NCBI GenBank assembly: GCA_963838035.1
Contig: CAWIPM010000002.1
Location: forward strand, 186,001-250,000
Origin: CAVVNN01 sp963838035
GTDB lineage: Bacteria; Actinomycetota; Thermoleophilia; Solirubrobacterales; 70-9
DNA: 64,000 nt
Direction of reading: 5' to 3'
Part shown: in pieces, positions 24,544 through 33,267 of the stretch
How positions within the stretch are numbered: the stretch's first letter is position 1
How the letters are laid out: each line of letters starts with the position of its first letter
Translations under genes and position numbers: made by a program
The notes under the pieces: model-generated
Databases searched by the model: none
Told to the model about the DNA's origin: nothing
What the model saw: only the letters and a program-made list of their open reading frames with translations

Positions 24544-26297
24544 TGGCACAGGGCTGGCTGCAGGTAGCGATCTTCGTCGGGGTTGTAGTCGCCCTGACGC
24601 CGCTGCTCGGCAAATACATGGCGCGGGTCTTCGCCGGCGAACGAGTCTTCCTCAGCCCCGTCCTCGGACCGGTGGAGCGATTCACCTACCGGGTGCTGCG
24701 CGTCGATCCCACCGAGGACCATGACTGGAAGGCGTACGCGAAGAGCCTCGTCCTGTTCTCGGTGTTCTCCTGGATCGCGCTCTATCTGATTCTGCGCACC
24801 CAGGGCATCCACCCGTTCAATCCCGAAGGCTTCCACTCGGGGCCCTGGGATGTCAGCTTCAACACCGCCTCCTCCTTCGTCTCCAACACCAACTGGCAGT
24901 ACTACGGCGGCGAAACCACGCTCACCTACTTCTCGCAGATGGCCGGGCTGACGGTGGAGAACTTCGTCACTCCGGCGGTAGGCATCTGCGTGCTGCTCGC
25001 CTTCATCCGCGGCATCATCGGACGCAGCGGCCCCAGCCTTGGCAATTTCTGGCAGGACCTGACCCGCAGCCTCTACTACGTCCTGCTGCCGCTCTCGGTG
25101 ATCGTCGGGCTGATCCTCGTCTCCCAGGGCGTCGTGCAGACGCTCTCGGGCGCCAGCATCGCGAAGACGGTCGAGGGAGCGGAACAGGCGCTGGCGATGG
25201 GCCCGGCCGCCTCGCAGATCGCGATCAAGCAGCTCGGCACCAACGGCGGCGGCTTCTTCAACGTCAACTCGGCGATGCCGTTTGAGAACCCTAACCAGCT
25301 GACCAACTTCATCGAGCTGCTCTCGATCATCCTCATCCCCGCCGCCCTCACCTACACCTACGGGAAGATGGTCGGCCGCCAGCGCGAGGGCTGGTCGATC
25401 TTCGCCGCGATGCTGGCGATCTACCTGGCCTTTGTGATCGTGATCATCCCCGCCGAGCAGCACGGCACCCCCGCCGAGCACGCCGCCGGCACTCCGACCA
25501 AGGCGATCGCCGGCTCGACCGGCGGCAACATGGAAGGCAAGGAGCAGCGCTACGGGATCGCAGAGTCGGCGCTCTGGGCGACCACCACGACCGTCACCTC
25601 CAGTGGTTCGGTCAACTCCGCCCACGACTCCTACACCGGCCTCGGCGGCCTCGTCCCGATGTCCGGTCTCGGCACCAGCGAGGTCGTCTTCGGCGGTGTC
25701 GGCACCGGTCTTTACTCGATGCTGCTCTACGTCTTGCTGGCGGTCTTCATCGGCGGTCTGATGGTCGGTCGCACGCCCGAGTACCTGGGCAAGAAGATCC
25801 AGGCGCGGGAGATCAAGCTGGTCTCGCTCGGGATCCTGATCACGCCGCTCGCGGTACTCGCCACGGCCGGCCTTGCGATTGCAACTCGGGCGGGGACGAG
25901 GTCGATCTTCAACGCCGGCCCGCAGGGATTCTCGGAAACGCTCTACGCATACCTCTCGCAGGCCAACAACAACGGCTCCGCCTTCGCCGGCTACACCGGT
26001 TTCGTCCAGCCGCACGCGCCCGGCAATGTCGGGGCCTTCGGCATCACCTTCGCCGACCTGCTCGGCGGCGCGACGATGACGCTCGCCCGCTTCCTGCCGA
26101 TCGTCCTGGTTCTCGCCGTTGCCGGCTCGCTGGCCGGCAAGAAGGTCTCCCCGGCGGGACCGGGCACGATGCGCACCGACACGCCGACCTTCGTAGTCCT
26201 CCTCATCGGCGTCGTGATCCTGGTCGGTGCCCTCACCTTCTTCCCCGCCCTGCTGCTCGGCCCGGTCGTCCAGAGCTTGACCACGAGGCTGTTCTGA
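24543..26297 (+). CDS. kdpA: K(+)-transporting ATPase subunit A
   Basis: KdpA is the potassium-binding, channel-like subunit of the high-affinity Kdp pump. Four selectivity-loop regions can be seen: SFVSNTNWQYYGGE, GTNGGGFFNVNSA, TVTSSGSVNSAHDSYTGLGG and QANNNGSAFAGYTG. The 584 residues form about ten helices, a normal size. It is followed after one base by kdpC rather than kdpB, an unusual order. Confidence 0.97.
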   Translation: MAQGWLQVAIFVGVVVALTPLLGKYMARVFAGERVFLSPVLGPVERFTYRVLRVDPTEDHDWKAYAKSLVLFSVFSWIALYLILRTQGIHPFNPEGFHSGPWDVSFNTASSFVSNTNWQYYGGETTLTYFSQMAGLTVENFVTPAVGICVLLAFIRGIIGRSGPSLGNFWQDLTRSLYYVLLPLSVIVGLILVSQGVVQTLSGASIAKTVEGAEQALAMGPAASQIAIKQLGTNGGGFFNVNSAMPFENPNQLTNFIELLSIILIPAALTYTYGKMVGRQREGWSIFAAMLAIYLAFVIVIIPAEQHGTPAEHAAGTPTKAIAGSTGGNMEGKEQRYGIAESALWATTTTVTSSGSVNSAHDSYTGLGGLVPMSGLGTSEVVFGGVGTGLYSMLLYVLLAVFIGGLMVGRTPEYLGKKIQAREIKLVSLGILITPLAVLATAGLAIATRAGTRSIFNAGPQGFSETLYAYLSQANNNGSAFAGYTGFVQPHAPGNVGAFGITFADLLGGATMTLARFLPIVLVLAVAGSLAGKKVSPAGPGTMRTDTPTFVVLLIGVVILVGALTFFPALLLGPVVQSLTTRLF

Positions 26298-26298
26298 G

Positions 26299-26952
26299 AT
26301 GCGACGCACCGCAACCACTTCGATCCTGGCGGTAATCGCCTTCACGCTGATCTTCGGCATCGCCTACCCGCTGGCGATGACAGGCATCTCGCAGGTCGTC
26401 TTCCCGGGCAAGGCAGACGGCTCGAAGGTGACTCTGAACGGTCAGCCGGTCGGCTCCAGCCTGATCGGCCAGTCGTTCTCGCGGCCGGTGATCGGCAAGA
26501 ACGGCAAACCGAAGCTCGACGAAGAAGGCGAAGCGGTGCTGACGCCAGATCCGCGCTACTTCCAGCCGCGCCCCTCGCAGACGAGCTACGCCGCCAATGC
26601 CACGGGCTTCAGCAACCTGGGTCCCAACAGCGTCGAAGAGCGTGAAGCGGTGCGCGAAAGCCTCGCCGCTTACCTGAGGCTGGAGAAGCCCTATGACAAG
26701 TCGCTGACCAGGGAAGTCGTGCCGGTCGACGCGGTCACGATGTCGGGCTCCGGGGTCGACCCCGAAATCTCCGAAGCCAACGCGCTGATCCAGGCGCACC
26801 GGATCTCCGCCGTCCGCAAGCTGCCGCTCTCCAAGGTCGAAGGGCTGATCTCCGACCACACCAGCAGCCGCTTCCTCGGCGTCTTCGGCGAGCCCGGCGT
26901 CAACGTCCTGCAACTCAACCTCGCACTCGATGAAGAGGCGCCGATCAAATGA
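26299..26952 (+). CDS. kdpC: K(+)-transporting ATPase subunit C
   Basis: KdpC has one N-terminal helix (ILAVIAFTLIFGIAYPLAMTG) and a soluble domain with QPVGSSLIGQSFSRP, YFQPRPSQTSY, NLGPNS and the end GVNVLQLNLALD. It assists ATP binding by KdpB. At 217 residues it is slightly longer than average because of an insertion around NGKPKLDEEGEAVL. It lies between kdpA and kdpB, overlapping kdpB by 4 nt. Confidence 0.96.
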   Translation: MRRTATTSILAVIAFTLIFGIAYPLAMTGISQVVFPGKADGSKVTLNGQPVGSSLIGQSFSRPVIGKNGKPKLDEEGEAVLTPDPRYFQPRPSQTSYAANATGFSNLGPNSVEEREAVRESLAAYLRLEKPYDKSLTREVVPVDAVTMSGSGVDPEISEANALIQAHRISAVRKLPLSKVEGLISDHTSSRFLGVFGEPGVNVLQLNLALDEEAPIK

Positions 26953-29015
26953 CCACCGAAACCCAGCCCCGCTCCCTGTTGGATCCCGAGATCCTGCGCC
27001 CGGCGCTGCTCGAGTCCCTCCGCAAGCTCGACCCGCGCGTACAGGCCCGCAACCCGGTGATGTTCGTGGTCGAGATCGGTGCCGCGATCACCACCGTCGC
27101 CTGGCTGATCATCGTCTTCGGCGGCAAGCCGCTCGGCGGCGGCCACGAGCCCGCCTGGTTCACCTTCTCGGTTTCGGTCTGGCTCTGGCTGACGGTCGTC
27201 TTCGCCAACCTCGCAGAGGCGCTCGCCGAGGGACGCGGCCGCGCCCAGGCAGCGAGCCTGCGGGCGATGCGGACCGAGACGACGGCGACGCTGCGCGACG
27301 GCGGCGAAAGGAGCGCCTCAGAGCTCGTCCGCGGCGACGTCGTGGTCGTCGTGGCCGGGGAGACGATCCCCGGGGACGGCACCGTGGTCGAGGGCATCGC
27401 CTCCGTAGACGAGTCGGCGATAACCGGCGAGTCGGCTCCGGTGATCCGCGAGGCGGGTGGCGACCGCAGCGCTGTCACCGGCGGAACCAAGGTGCTCTCC
27501 GACAGGATCGTCGTCGAGATCACCCAGGAACCGGGCAAGTCGTTCCTTGACCGGATGATCGCCCTGGTCGAGGGGGCGGCACGGCGCAAGACGCCGAACG
27601 AGATCGCGCTTGGCATCTTGCTCGCCGCGCTCACCCTCGTCTTCGTCCTGGTCACAGTCTCTCTGCGCCCATTCGCACTCTTCGCCGGCACCGAACTTTC
27701 CGAGACGACCCTGATCGCCCTGTTGGTAGCGCTGATTCCAACCACTATCGGCGCTCTGCTCTCGGCGATCGGCATCGCCGGCATGGATCGCCTTGTGCGC
27801 CGCAATGTGCTCGCCCTCTCGGGCCGCGCGGTCGAGGCCTCCGGTGACTGCGACGTGCTGCTGCTCGACAAGACCGGAACGATCACCTTGGGCAACCGCG
27901 AGGCGGTCGAATTCATGCCGATGCCGGGCGTCACGGTGGAGGAGCTTGCCGAGGCGGCGCAGATGTCCTCGCTCGCCGACGAGACCCCGGAGGGCCGCTC
28001 GATCGTCGTTCTCGCCAAGACCTACGGCATCCGTGAGCACGACTTCGCCGGCCACGAGCCGACCTTCATACCCTTCAGCGCGGAAACGCGGATGAGCGGC
28101 GTCGACTTCAACGGGACGCGCCTGCGCAAGGGCGCCGGCGACTCGATCGAAGCATGGGTCACGGAGGTCGGTGGCCGCGCCCCCGCTGAGTTGAAGGCCG
28201 AGCTCAATCGGATCGGGCGCGAGGGCGGCACGCCGCTTGCCGTCGCCCGAAACGAGTTCGTCTTGGGCGTCGTCTACCTCAAGGACGTGATCAAGGAGGG
28301 GATGAACGTCCGCTTCGACCAGCTGCGGGCGATGGGCATCCGCACGATCATGGTCACCGGCGACAACCGTCTCACCGCGGCGAAAATCGCCGCAGAGGCG
28401 GGCGTCGACGACTTCCTCGCCGAAGCTACGCCGGAGCGCAAGCTCGAGCTGATCAAGGAACAGCAGGCCGACGGGCGTTTGATCGCGATGACGGGGGACG
28501 GCACCAATGACGCGCCGGCCCTGGCCCAGGCCGACGTCGGCGTGGCGATGAACACCGGCACCCAGGCGGCGCGCGAGGCGGGCAACATGGTCGACCTCGA
28601 CTCCAACCCGACGAAGCTGATCGAGATCGTGGAGGTGGGCAAGCAGCTGCTGATCACCCGCGGCGCCCTCACCACCTTCTCGATTGCGAACGACATCGCC
28701 AAGTACTTCGCGATCCTGCCGGCGATGTTTGCGGCGACCTACGCCCTGTCGACCGGGAGCAAGGGGCCGCTCGACGCGCTCAACCTCATGTCGCTGGGAA
28801 CGCCTGAATCGGCGATCCTCTCGGCGGTGATCTTCAACGCCCTGATCATCCCGCTGTTGATCCCGCTTTCCCTGCGCGGGGTCCGCTACCGGCCGATCGG
28901 CGCCACCGGCCTGTTGCGCCGCAACATGCTGATCTACGGCCTCGGCGGCGTCATCGCCCCCTTCGTCGGGATCAAGCTGATCGACCTCGTCGTCCACAAC
29001 CTGCTGGGGGCCTGA
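26949..29015 (+). CDS. kdpB: K(+)-transporting ATPase subunit B
   Basis: KdpB is the P-type ATPase subunit. The actuator loop is AITGESAPVI, the phosphorylation site DKTGTITLGNR, and the hinge TGDGTNDAPALAQADVGVAM. The 688 residues and seven helices match family norms, with an N-terminal basic segment before the first helix. The start overlaps the kdpC stop. The KdpD sensor half follows after 10 nt. Confidence 0.97.
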   Translation: MTTETQPRSLLDPEILRPALLESLRKLDPRVQARNPVMFVVEIGAAITTVAWLIIVFGGKPLGGGHEPAWFTFSVSVWLWLTVVFANLAEALAEGRGRAQAASLRAMRTETTATLRDGGERSASELVRGDVVVVVAGETIPGDGTVVEGIASVDESAITGESAPVIREAGGDRSAVTGGTKVLSDRIVVEITQEPGKSFLDRMIALVEGAARRKTPNEIALGILLAALTLVFVLVTVSLRPFALFAGTELSETTLIALLVALIPTTIGALLSAIGIAGMDRLVRRNVLALSGRAVEASGDCDVLLLDKTGTITLGNREAVEFMPMPGVTVEELAEAAQMSSLADETPEGRSIVVLAKTYGIREHDFAGHEPTFIPFSAETRMSGVDFNGTRLRKGAGDSIEAWVTEVGGRAPAELKAELNRIGREGGTPLAVARNEFVLGVVYLKDVIKEGMNVRFDQLRAMGIRTIMVTGDNRLTAAKIAAEAGVDDFLAEATPERKLELIKEQQADGRLIAMTGDGTNDAPALAQADVGVAMNTGTQAAREAGNMVDLDSNPTKLIEIVEVGKQLLITRGALTTFSIANDIAKYFAILPAMFAATYALSTGSKGPLDALNLMSLGTPESAILSAVIFNALIIPLLIPLSLRGVRYRPIGATGLLRRNMLIYGLGGVIAPFVGIKLIDLVVHNLLGA

Positions 29016-29025
29016 GAGGGAACAC

Positions 29026-30153
29026 GTGCCAATCGGCCGCTACAAGATCTTCCTCGGCATGGCGGCGGGCGTGGGTAAGACCTACCGCATGCTCCAAGAG
29101 GGCCACGCGGAGGCCGACGCCAGCCGCGATGTGGCGATCGGCTACCTGGAGCCGCACAAGCGCGAGGACACGATCGCCCAGTCGCGCGGGCTCGAAGAGG
29201 TGCCGAGGCGCCGCGTCCCCTACCGCGACGTCACGGTGGAGGAGATGGACCTGCCGGCCCTGATCGCACGGAGGCCGGAGCTGGCGCTGATCGACGAGCT
29301 CGCCCACACCAACCCGCCCGGCCTCGAGCACGAGAAGCGCTACGAGGACATCGCCGACGTGCTGGCCGCCGGAATCGACGTCTTCTCCACGGTCAACGTC
29401 CAGCACCTGGAGTCGCTCAATGACCAGGTCGCCGAGTTGACCGGGGTGACGGTGCGCGAGACGGTGCCCGATTCGGTCTTGGGCACGGCCGACGAGGTGG
29501 TGCTGATCGACCTCACGCCGGAGGCCCTGGTGGCCCGCCTGCAGGCGGGAAAGATCTACCCAGTCGAGAGCATCGACGCGGCGCTGAACAACTTCTTCCG
29601 GATCGAGAACCTCGCCGCCCTGCGCGAGGTGAGCCTGCGCCAGGTCGCCGAGAACGTCGAGTCCAAGCGCCTCACGCTGGAGCAGCTGGAGCCGCTGGGG
29701 ACGCGCGAGGAGGAGCGGGTCGCCGCCGCGGTACCGAAGGCGGTCGGAGAGCGGCTGCTGGCGCTGGTCCGGCCGCAGTCCAGCTCGCAGCGGCTCGTGC
29801 GGCGGGCCTGGCGCTCGGCGCAGCGGCTCGGCACCGACCTCGACCTGCTCTGGGTGAAGCGGCCGGGGCAGCCGATCGAGGGCGAGACCGAGCGCCAGGT
29901 CACGGCGCTGCGCCAGCTTGCCTCGGTGCTGGGCGCGAGGCTGTTGATCGAGGAGCACGACGATGTCGTCGCCACGGTGGTCCGCGTCGTCCGCGAACGG
30001 GGCAGCACCTACATCATGGTCGGGGAGTCGTTGCCTCGCCGCGGTCTTGCCCGCCTGCGCGAGCCGCTGCCGCAGCGGCTGATGCATGCGACGCCTCCAG
30101 GCGTCGACGTGCGGATCGTCGCCCACCGGGGCAGGACGGAGGGCGAGTCGTGA
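29026..30153 (+). CDS. Stand-alone KdpD N-terminal sensor plus Usp domain
   Basis: This 375-residue protein equals the N-terminal, cytoplasmic half of KdpD. It begins with the Walker-type loop GMAAGVGKTYRML, then IGYLEPHKREDT, DELAHTNPPG and STVNVQHLESLND, and continues into a Usp-like domain (LLALVRPQSSSQRLVRRAWR). No membrane helices or kinase domain follow. In KdpD this region senses the intracellular state and binds nucleotides. Here it must act in trans on the kinase at 22420-23550. Its GTG start follows kdpB by 10 nt. Confidence 0.9.
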   Translation: MPIGRYKIFLGMAAGVGKTYRMLQEGHAEADASRDVAIGYLEPHKREDTIAQSRGLEEVPRRRVPYRDVTVEEMDLPALIARRPELALIDELAHTNPPGLEHEKRYEDIADVLAAGIDVFSTVNVQHLESLNDQVAELTGVTVRETVPDSVLGTADEVVLIDLTPEALVARLQAGKIYPVESIDAALNNFFRIENLAALREVSLRQVAENVESKRLTLEQLEPLGTREEERVAAAVPKAVGERLLALVRPQSSSQRLVRRAWRSAQRLGTDLDLLWVKRPGQPIEGETERQVTALRQLASVLGARLLIEEHDDVVATVVRVVRERGSTYIMVGESLPRRGLARLREPLPQRLMHATPPGVDVRIVAHRGRTEGES

Positions 30154-30713
30154 TCGAGCACGTCCTCGTCGGCCTGGCGCTGCTGCTCGGCCTCGCCGGC
30201 GGATATCTCCTCGCCCGCTCGCGCCGCCGCGGCCACCGCTACCAGCGCCCGGATGAGATCCACCGGATCCTCCTGCCCTTCACCGGGACCGAGATCTCCC
30301 GCCGTGCGGTCGACGCGGCGTTGCGCCTCGCGCGAGCGGAGGACGCGACCCTGATGCCCGCCTTTCTGGCAACGGTTCCGATGCAGCTTCCGCTGGATTG
30401 CGCGATTCCCCGTGAAGCTGCCAAGGCGATGCCGATCCTGGAGGCGATCGAACAGAGGGCGGCTGCACAGGATGTCCCGGTCGACTCCAGGGTCGAGCGC
30501 GGACGCTCCTACCGGCACGCGCTACGGCGGCTGCTGGACCACGAGGAGTTCGATCGCGTCGTGGTCTCCGCGACCTCGATGGGGCAGTCGGGCTTCTCCG
30601 GCGACGACCTCGTCTGGCTACTCGAGCGGGCGCCCGCGGAGGTGCTGATCCTCCGCCCCGGCCCCGAGGATCGCCTGCTCGTCCCCGCGAGCGGGGGTCG
30701 TGCTCCCGCTTGA
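30150..30713 (+). CDS. Membrane-anchored universal stress (Usp) domain protein
   Basis: One N-terminal helix (EHVLVGLALLLGLAGGYLLA) with a following basic stretch precedes a Usp fold. The fold shows HRILLPFTGTEISRRAVDAA, a long middle helix and VVVSATSMGQSG, though the ATP-binding glycine pattern is not complete. The GTG overlaps the upstream gene by 4 nt, making it the last gene of the kdp unit. It may tether the detached KdpD sensor system to the membrane; this is inference. Confidence 0.75.
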   Translation: MIEHVLVGLALLLGLAGGYLLARSRRRGHRYQRPDEIHRILLPFTGTEISRRAVDAALRLARAEDATLMPAFLATVPMQLPLDCAIPREAAKAMPILEAIEQRAAAQDVPVDSRVERGRSYRHALRRLLDHEEFDRVVVSATSMGQSGFSGDDLVWLLERAPAEVLILRPGPEDRLLVPASGGRAPA

Positions 30714-30769
30714 GCGCCGCCAGGGCCTCCTCTCCCCCGGGTTGGGCCAGTGCAGGAACGCGGCGCCGG

Positions 30770-30775
30770 TAGCCT
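30770..30775 (+). promoter_or_regulatory. TAGCCT -10-like element before ccdA
   Basis: TAGCCT ends 8 nt before GTG 30784, 70 nt after the kdp unit. Confidence 0.55.
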
Positions 30776-30783
30776 GATGGGTC

Positions 30784-31545
30784 GTGATTCTCGCTGCGTT
30801 GAACACCGACCCTGCGGCAGGCGTCGGCATTCTCGCCGCCCTCGCCGCCGGGGTCGTCTCCTTCCTCTCCCCCTGCGTGCTGCCGCTCGTCCCGGGCTAC
30901 CTCTCGGCGGTGACCGGCGTCTCCGCGGCGGAGTTGGACGACGCCGGCTGGCGCCGCGTCCTCGGCCCCAGCCTCCTCTTCGTCGCCAGCTTCTCGGCCA
31001 TCTTCATCCTCCTCGGCCTTACCGCGACCGGCCTCGGATCGACACTGCAGAACCACAGGGAACTGCTGACCAAGATCTCGGGAGCCCTGATCGTCGCGAT
31101 GGGCATCCTCTTCGTCGCCTCCCTAGTCGTCACCAGGCTCAATCGCGAGTGGCACGTGGATGCCCTGCTGGAGCGCGCCGGTAGAGGCGGCCCGATCGTC
31201 GCCGGAGCGGCCTTCGCGATCGCCTGGACGCCCTGCATCGGCCCCACCCTCAGCGCGATCCTCGCCACCGCCTCTTTATCGGACTCCGCCGCGCGCGGCG
31301 CCCTGCTGCTGGCCGTCTACTCGGCCGGGCTGGCCATCCCCTTCCTACTCACCGCCCTCGCCTTCTCGCGGATGACCACCGCCTTCGCGGTGGTCAAGCG
31401 CCATTACCAGGCGATCGTCGCGGTCGGCGGCGTGATTCTGATTGCGATGGGCATCCTGATCTGGAATGGTGAGCTCTTCCGCCTCAACATCGAAGCCCAG
31501 AACTGGCTCGAAAGCCTGGGCGTCGACTTCTGGAACCAGGTCTGA
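30784..31545 (+). CDS. Cytochrome c biogenesis protein CcdA/DsbD-type membrane domain
   Basis: This six-helix thiol carrier has the paired cysteines in FLSPCVLPLVPGYL and AWTPCIGPTLSA, the signature of CcdA. It moves reducing equivalents from cytoplasmic thioredoxin across the membrane, for cytochrome c maturation or thiol repair. The length of 253 residues is normal. TAGCCT lies 8 nt before the GTG. It converges with the next minus-strand gene. Confidence 0.92.
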   Translation: MILAALNTDPAAGVGILAALAAGVVSFLSPCVLPLVPGYLSAVTGVSAAELDDAGWRRVLGPSLLFVASFSAIFILLGLTATGLGSTLQNHRELLTKISGALIVAMGILFVASLVVTRLNREWHVDALLERAGRGGPIVAGAAFAIAWTPCIGPTLSAILATASLSDSAARGALLLAVYSAGLAIPFLLTALAFSRMTTAFAVVKRHYQAIVAVGGVILIAMGILIWNGELFRLNIEAQNWLESLGVDFWNQV

Positions 31546-31561
31546 GAAGGCCCTGGGCCCC

Positions 31562-31843
31562 TCAGGGGTTGTGGATTGGAGCGACGGTCTCCAGTGTTCG
31601 GCCGACGGCTTCGACCTCCTCCAGTCCACCGCCGTCCATTTCCCGCGAGCAGACGATCCGAAAGCGCCCCGTCCCGATCTCGGCGTCGGGGACGACAGGC
31701 AGGCCCCGGATCTCCTCCCACCCGAGCCGCTCGACCTCGAACGGATTCATCCGCACCTCGGCTGCCGGATAGGGGCAGTTCGAGTTGTGCTGGTCGATAG
31801 CCCGGGAGATCGCCTCCAGGTTCTTTGCCTCGGGAGAAGCCAT
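31562..31843 (-). CDS. Conserved-looking small protein of unknown function
   Basis: This is a 93-residue soluble protein without signal or helix anchors. Notable features are NSNCPYPAAEVRMNPFEVERLGW and a predicted beta segment FRIVCSREMDGGG. The codon use matches the neighbours, and TAGACT lies 7 nt before the ATG, so it is probably a real gene. I do not recognise the family. It lies between convergent ccdA and the serpin gene, whose start is further upstream on the same strand. Confidence 0.65.
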   Translation of the reverse strand: MASPEAKNLEAISRAIDQHNSNCPYPAAEVRMNPFEVERLGWEEIRGLPVVPDAEIGTGRFRIVCSREMDGGGLEEVEAVGRTLETVAPIHNP

Positions 31844-31850
31844 CGACGCC

Positions 31851-31856
31851 AGTCTA
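31851..31856 (-). promoter_or_regulatory. TAGACT -10-like element before the 93-residue protein
   Basis: On the minus strand TAGACT ends 7 nt before ATG 31843, supporting this small gene and its start. Confidence 0.5.
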
Positions 31857-31872
31857 GGACGCCGGCTTGAGA

Positions 31873-33192
31873 TCAGGCGCCGGTGGAAGCGGGATTGGCA
31901 ACCCGGCCCGCGAAGAGGACCGCGCCGGTCCGGTCGTCACGCAGGAAGAAGAGAAACGGGCGGTCGGCGTTGAACGCGACTGCATTGCGTGGCCCTACGA
32001 GCTTTGAAGTCGGGAATACCCCAACCACCGTCGCCGCGGCGGCGATCGTCCCCTGCTCGTCGACGGTGAAGTCAGCGGCGTGCTTGACGAAGGCGATCTT
32101 CAGCGGCACTTCGGTCGTGATGCGGGAGAAGTCCGCAGCTTCGCTGAACGCCGTCGGCATGCCCAGCTTCTTCAGGGCGCCGCTCAGCTCGACTTGGGTG
32201 TTCAAGTGCAGGCGCGGCAGGGTGAGGATCACCGACCTCGCCGCGAGGCCGTTCGCGATCCGGCCAAGACCCCTGCCGTCGAGGCGGCGCTGGAGGGAGC
32301 CGAGCTGCTGGTGCACGGGAAGAACGACCAGAAGCGACAGCGTCGAGGAGCGGTACGGGAGCGCCACCGCCCGGTAACCGCGGCCCGCCGCGTAGGGCAG
32401 CCGCGCCGTCTGGTGCATGAAGTCGACGCTGGTCTTCCCAGCTGCCTTATGAAAGACACCGGGCTCGGTGTCGCTTTGCTCGAACGGGTGCTCCCAGTCG
32501 GCGTCGAGGTAGACGGCGTCGGCCAGCGCCAGCGCCATTCCTTCGATTTCTCCGGGCGACAATTCGAGGATCCGTGGAATCAGACCTTTGGTGCGTTCGC
32601 TGACCCAGCCGTTGATCGCGTCGAGGGCGCCTGTCGGGTCGCCCGCGAAGTCGACGGTTTCAGGGGCGGCGCCGAAGTGCTGCTGAGCGCCGGAGAGGAA
32701 GGCCGGCTCAAACGGAAGCCCCTGCTGGAGGAAGAGGCCGTTGGCGATCTCGAGCGCAGGTGGTTCGGGGTCGCCAAGCGCCGCGGCGGCCTGCTCGGCG
32801 GCGATGGCGCCCTGGAGATCGCCGACAGCGGGGAAGGCAGCCGGCCCCTTCAGGTGGAGCGTTCGGGCGATCTCCGCTGCGGTGTTCCCAGCGCCGCCCG
32901 TTCCCGTCATGGCCAGCGCAGCGGCGACGCTGTCGGGTGAAATGACGAGGTTTCCCGGGCCCTGGGCCCGCATCAGGTCGAGTCCGAATGCACCGGTGGC
33001 GGCGGCCGGGGCAAAAGTCGCGCGTCGGGACGCTGCGGGGTGCTTCGGTCCCTTGGCCTGGCCGGCTGAGGCCGGCTCGCTCCCCCAGACGCCGATGGCC
33101 GCCGTGAAGACCAGAAGGCAGATACCCAGAACGAGAGCCGGCGAGCTGAGCGAAAGGCCGCGGTCGGTGTGACTCCCTGATCGCCTGCCCAT
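31873..33192 (-). CDS. Secreted serpin-family protease inhibitor
   Basis: An N-terminal signal helix (LVLGICLLVFTAAIGVWG) precedes a complete serpin fold. The signs are NLVISPDSVAAALAMTGTGG, ANGLFLQQGLPF, LADAVYLDADWEHPF, LPRLHLNTQVELSGALKKLGM, and the reactive-loop hinge EQGTIAAAATVVG. The hinge has small residues, as in inhibitory serpins; by spacing, the scissile bond falls near VFPTSK. The breach and shutter end is NADRPFLFFLRDDRTGAVLFAG. It probably protects the cell surface from exogenous proteases. TAAGCT lies 9 nt before the ATG. Confidence 0.92.
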   Translation of the reverse strand: MGRRSGSHTDRGLSLSSPALVLGICLLVFTAAIGVWGSEPASAGQAKGPKHPAASRRATFAPAAATGAFGLDLMRAQGPGNLVISPDSVAAALAMTGTGGAGNTAAEIARTLHLKGPAAFPAVGDLQGAIAAEQAAAALGDPEPPALEIANGLFLQQGLPFEPAFLSGAQQHFGAAPETVDFAGDPTGALDAINGWVSERTKGLIPRILELSPGEIEGMALALADAVYLDADWEHPFEQSDTEPGVFHKAAGKTSVDFMHQTARLPYAAGRGYRAVALPYRSSTLSLLVVLPVHQQLGSLQRRLDGRGLGRIANGLAARSVILTLPRLHLNTQVELSGALKKLGMPTAFSEAADFSRITTEVPLKIAFVKHAADFTVDEQGTIAAAATVVGVFPTSKLVGPRNAVAFNADRPFLFFLRDDRTGAVLFAGRVANPASTGA

Positions 33193-33201
33193 GCCCTGAG
33201 T

Positions 33202-33207
33202 AGCTTA
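33202..33207 (-). promoter_or_regulatory. TAAGCT -10-like element before the serpin
   Basis: On the minus strand TAAGCT ends 9 nt before ATG 33192. Confidence 0.5.
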
Positions 33208-33253
33208 GAGAGGCGCGGGGATCGTGCAGAAGATGGCTGGCCGCCCCAACGCG

Positions 33254-33259
33254 TAGGTT
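33254..33259 (+). promoter_or_regulatory. TAGGTT -10-like element before dinB
   Basis: TAGGTT ends 8 nt before ATG 33268. Confidence 0.55.
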
Positions 33260-33267
33260 GAGGACCA

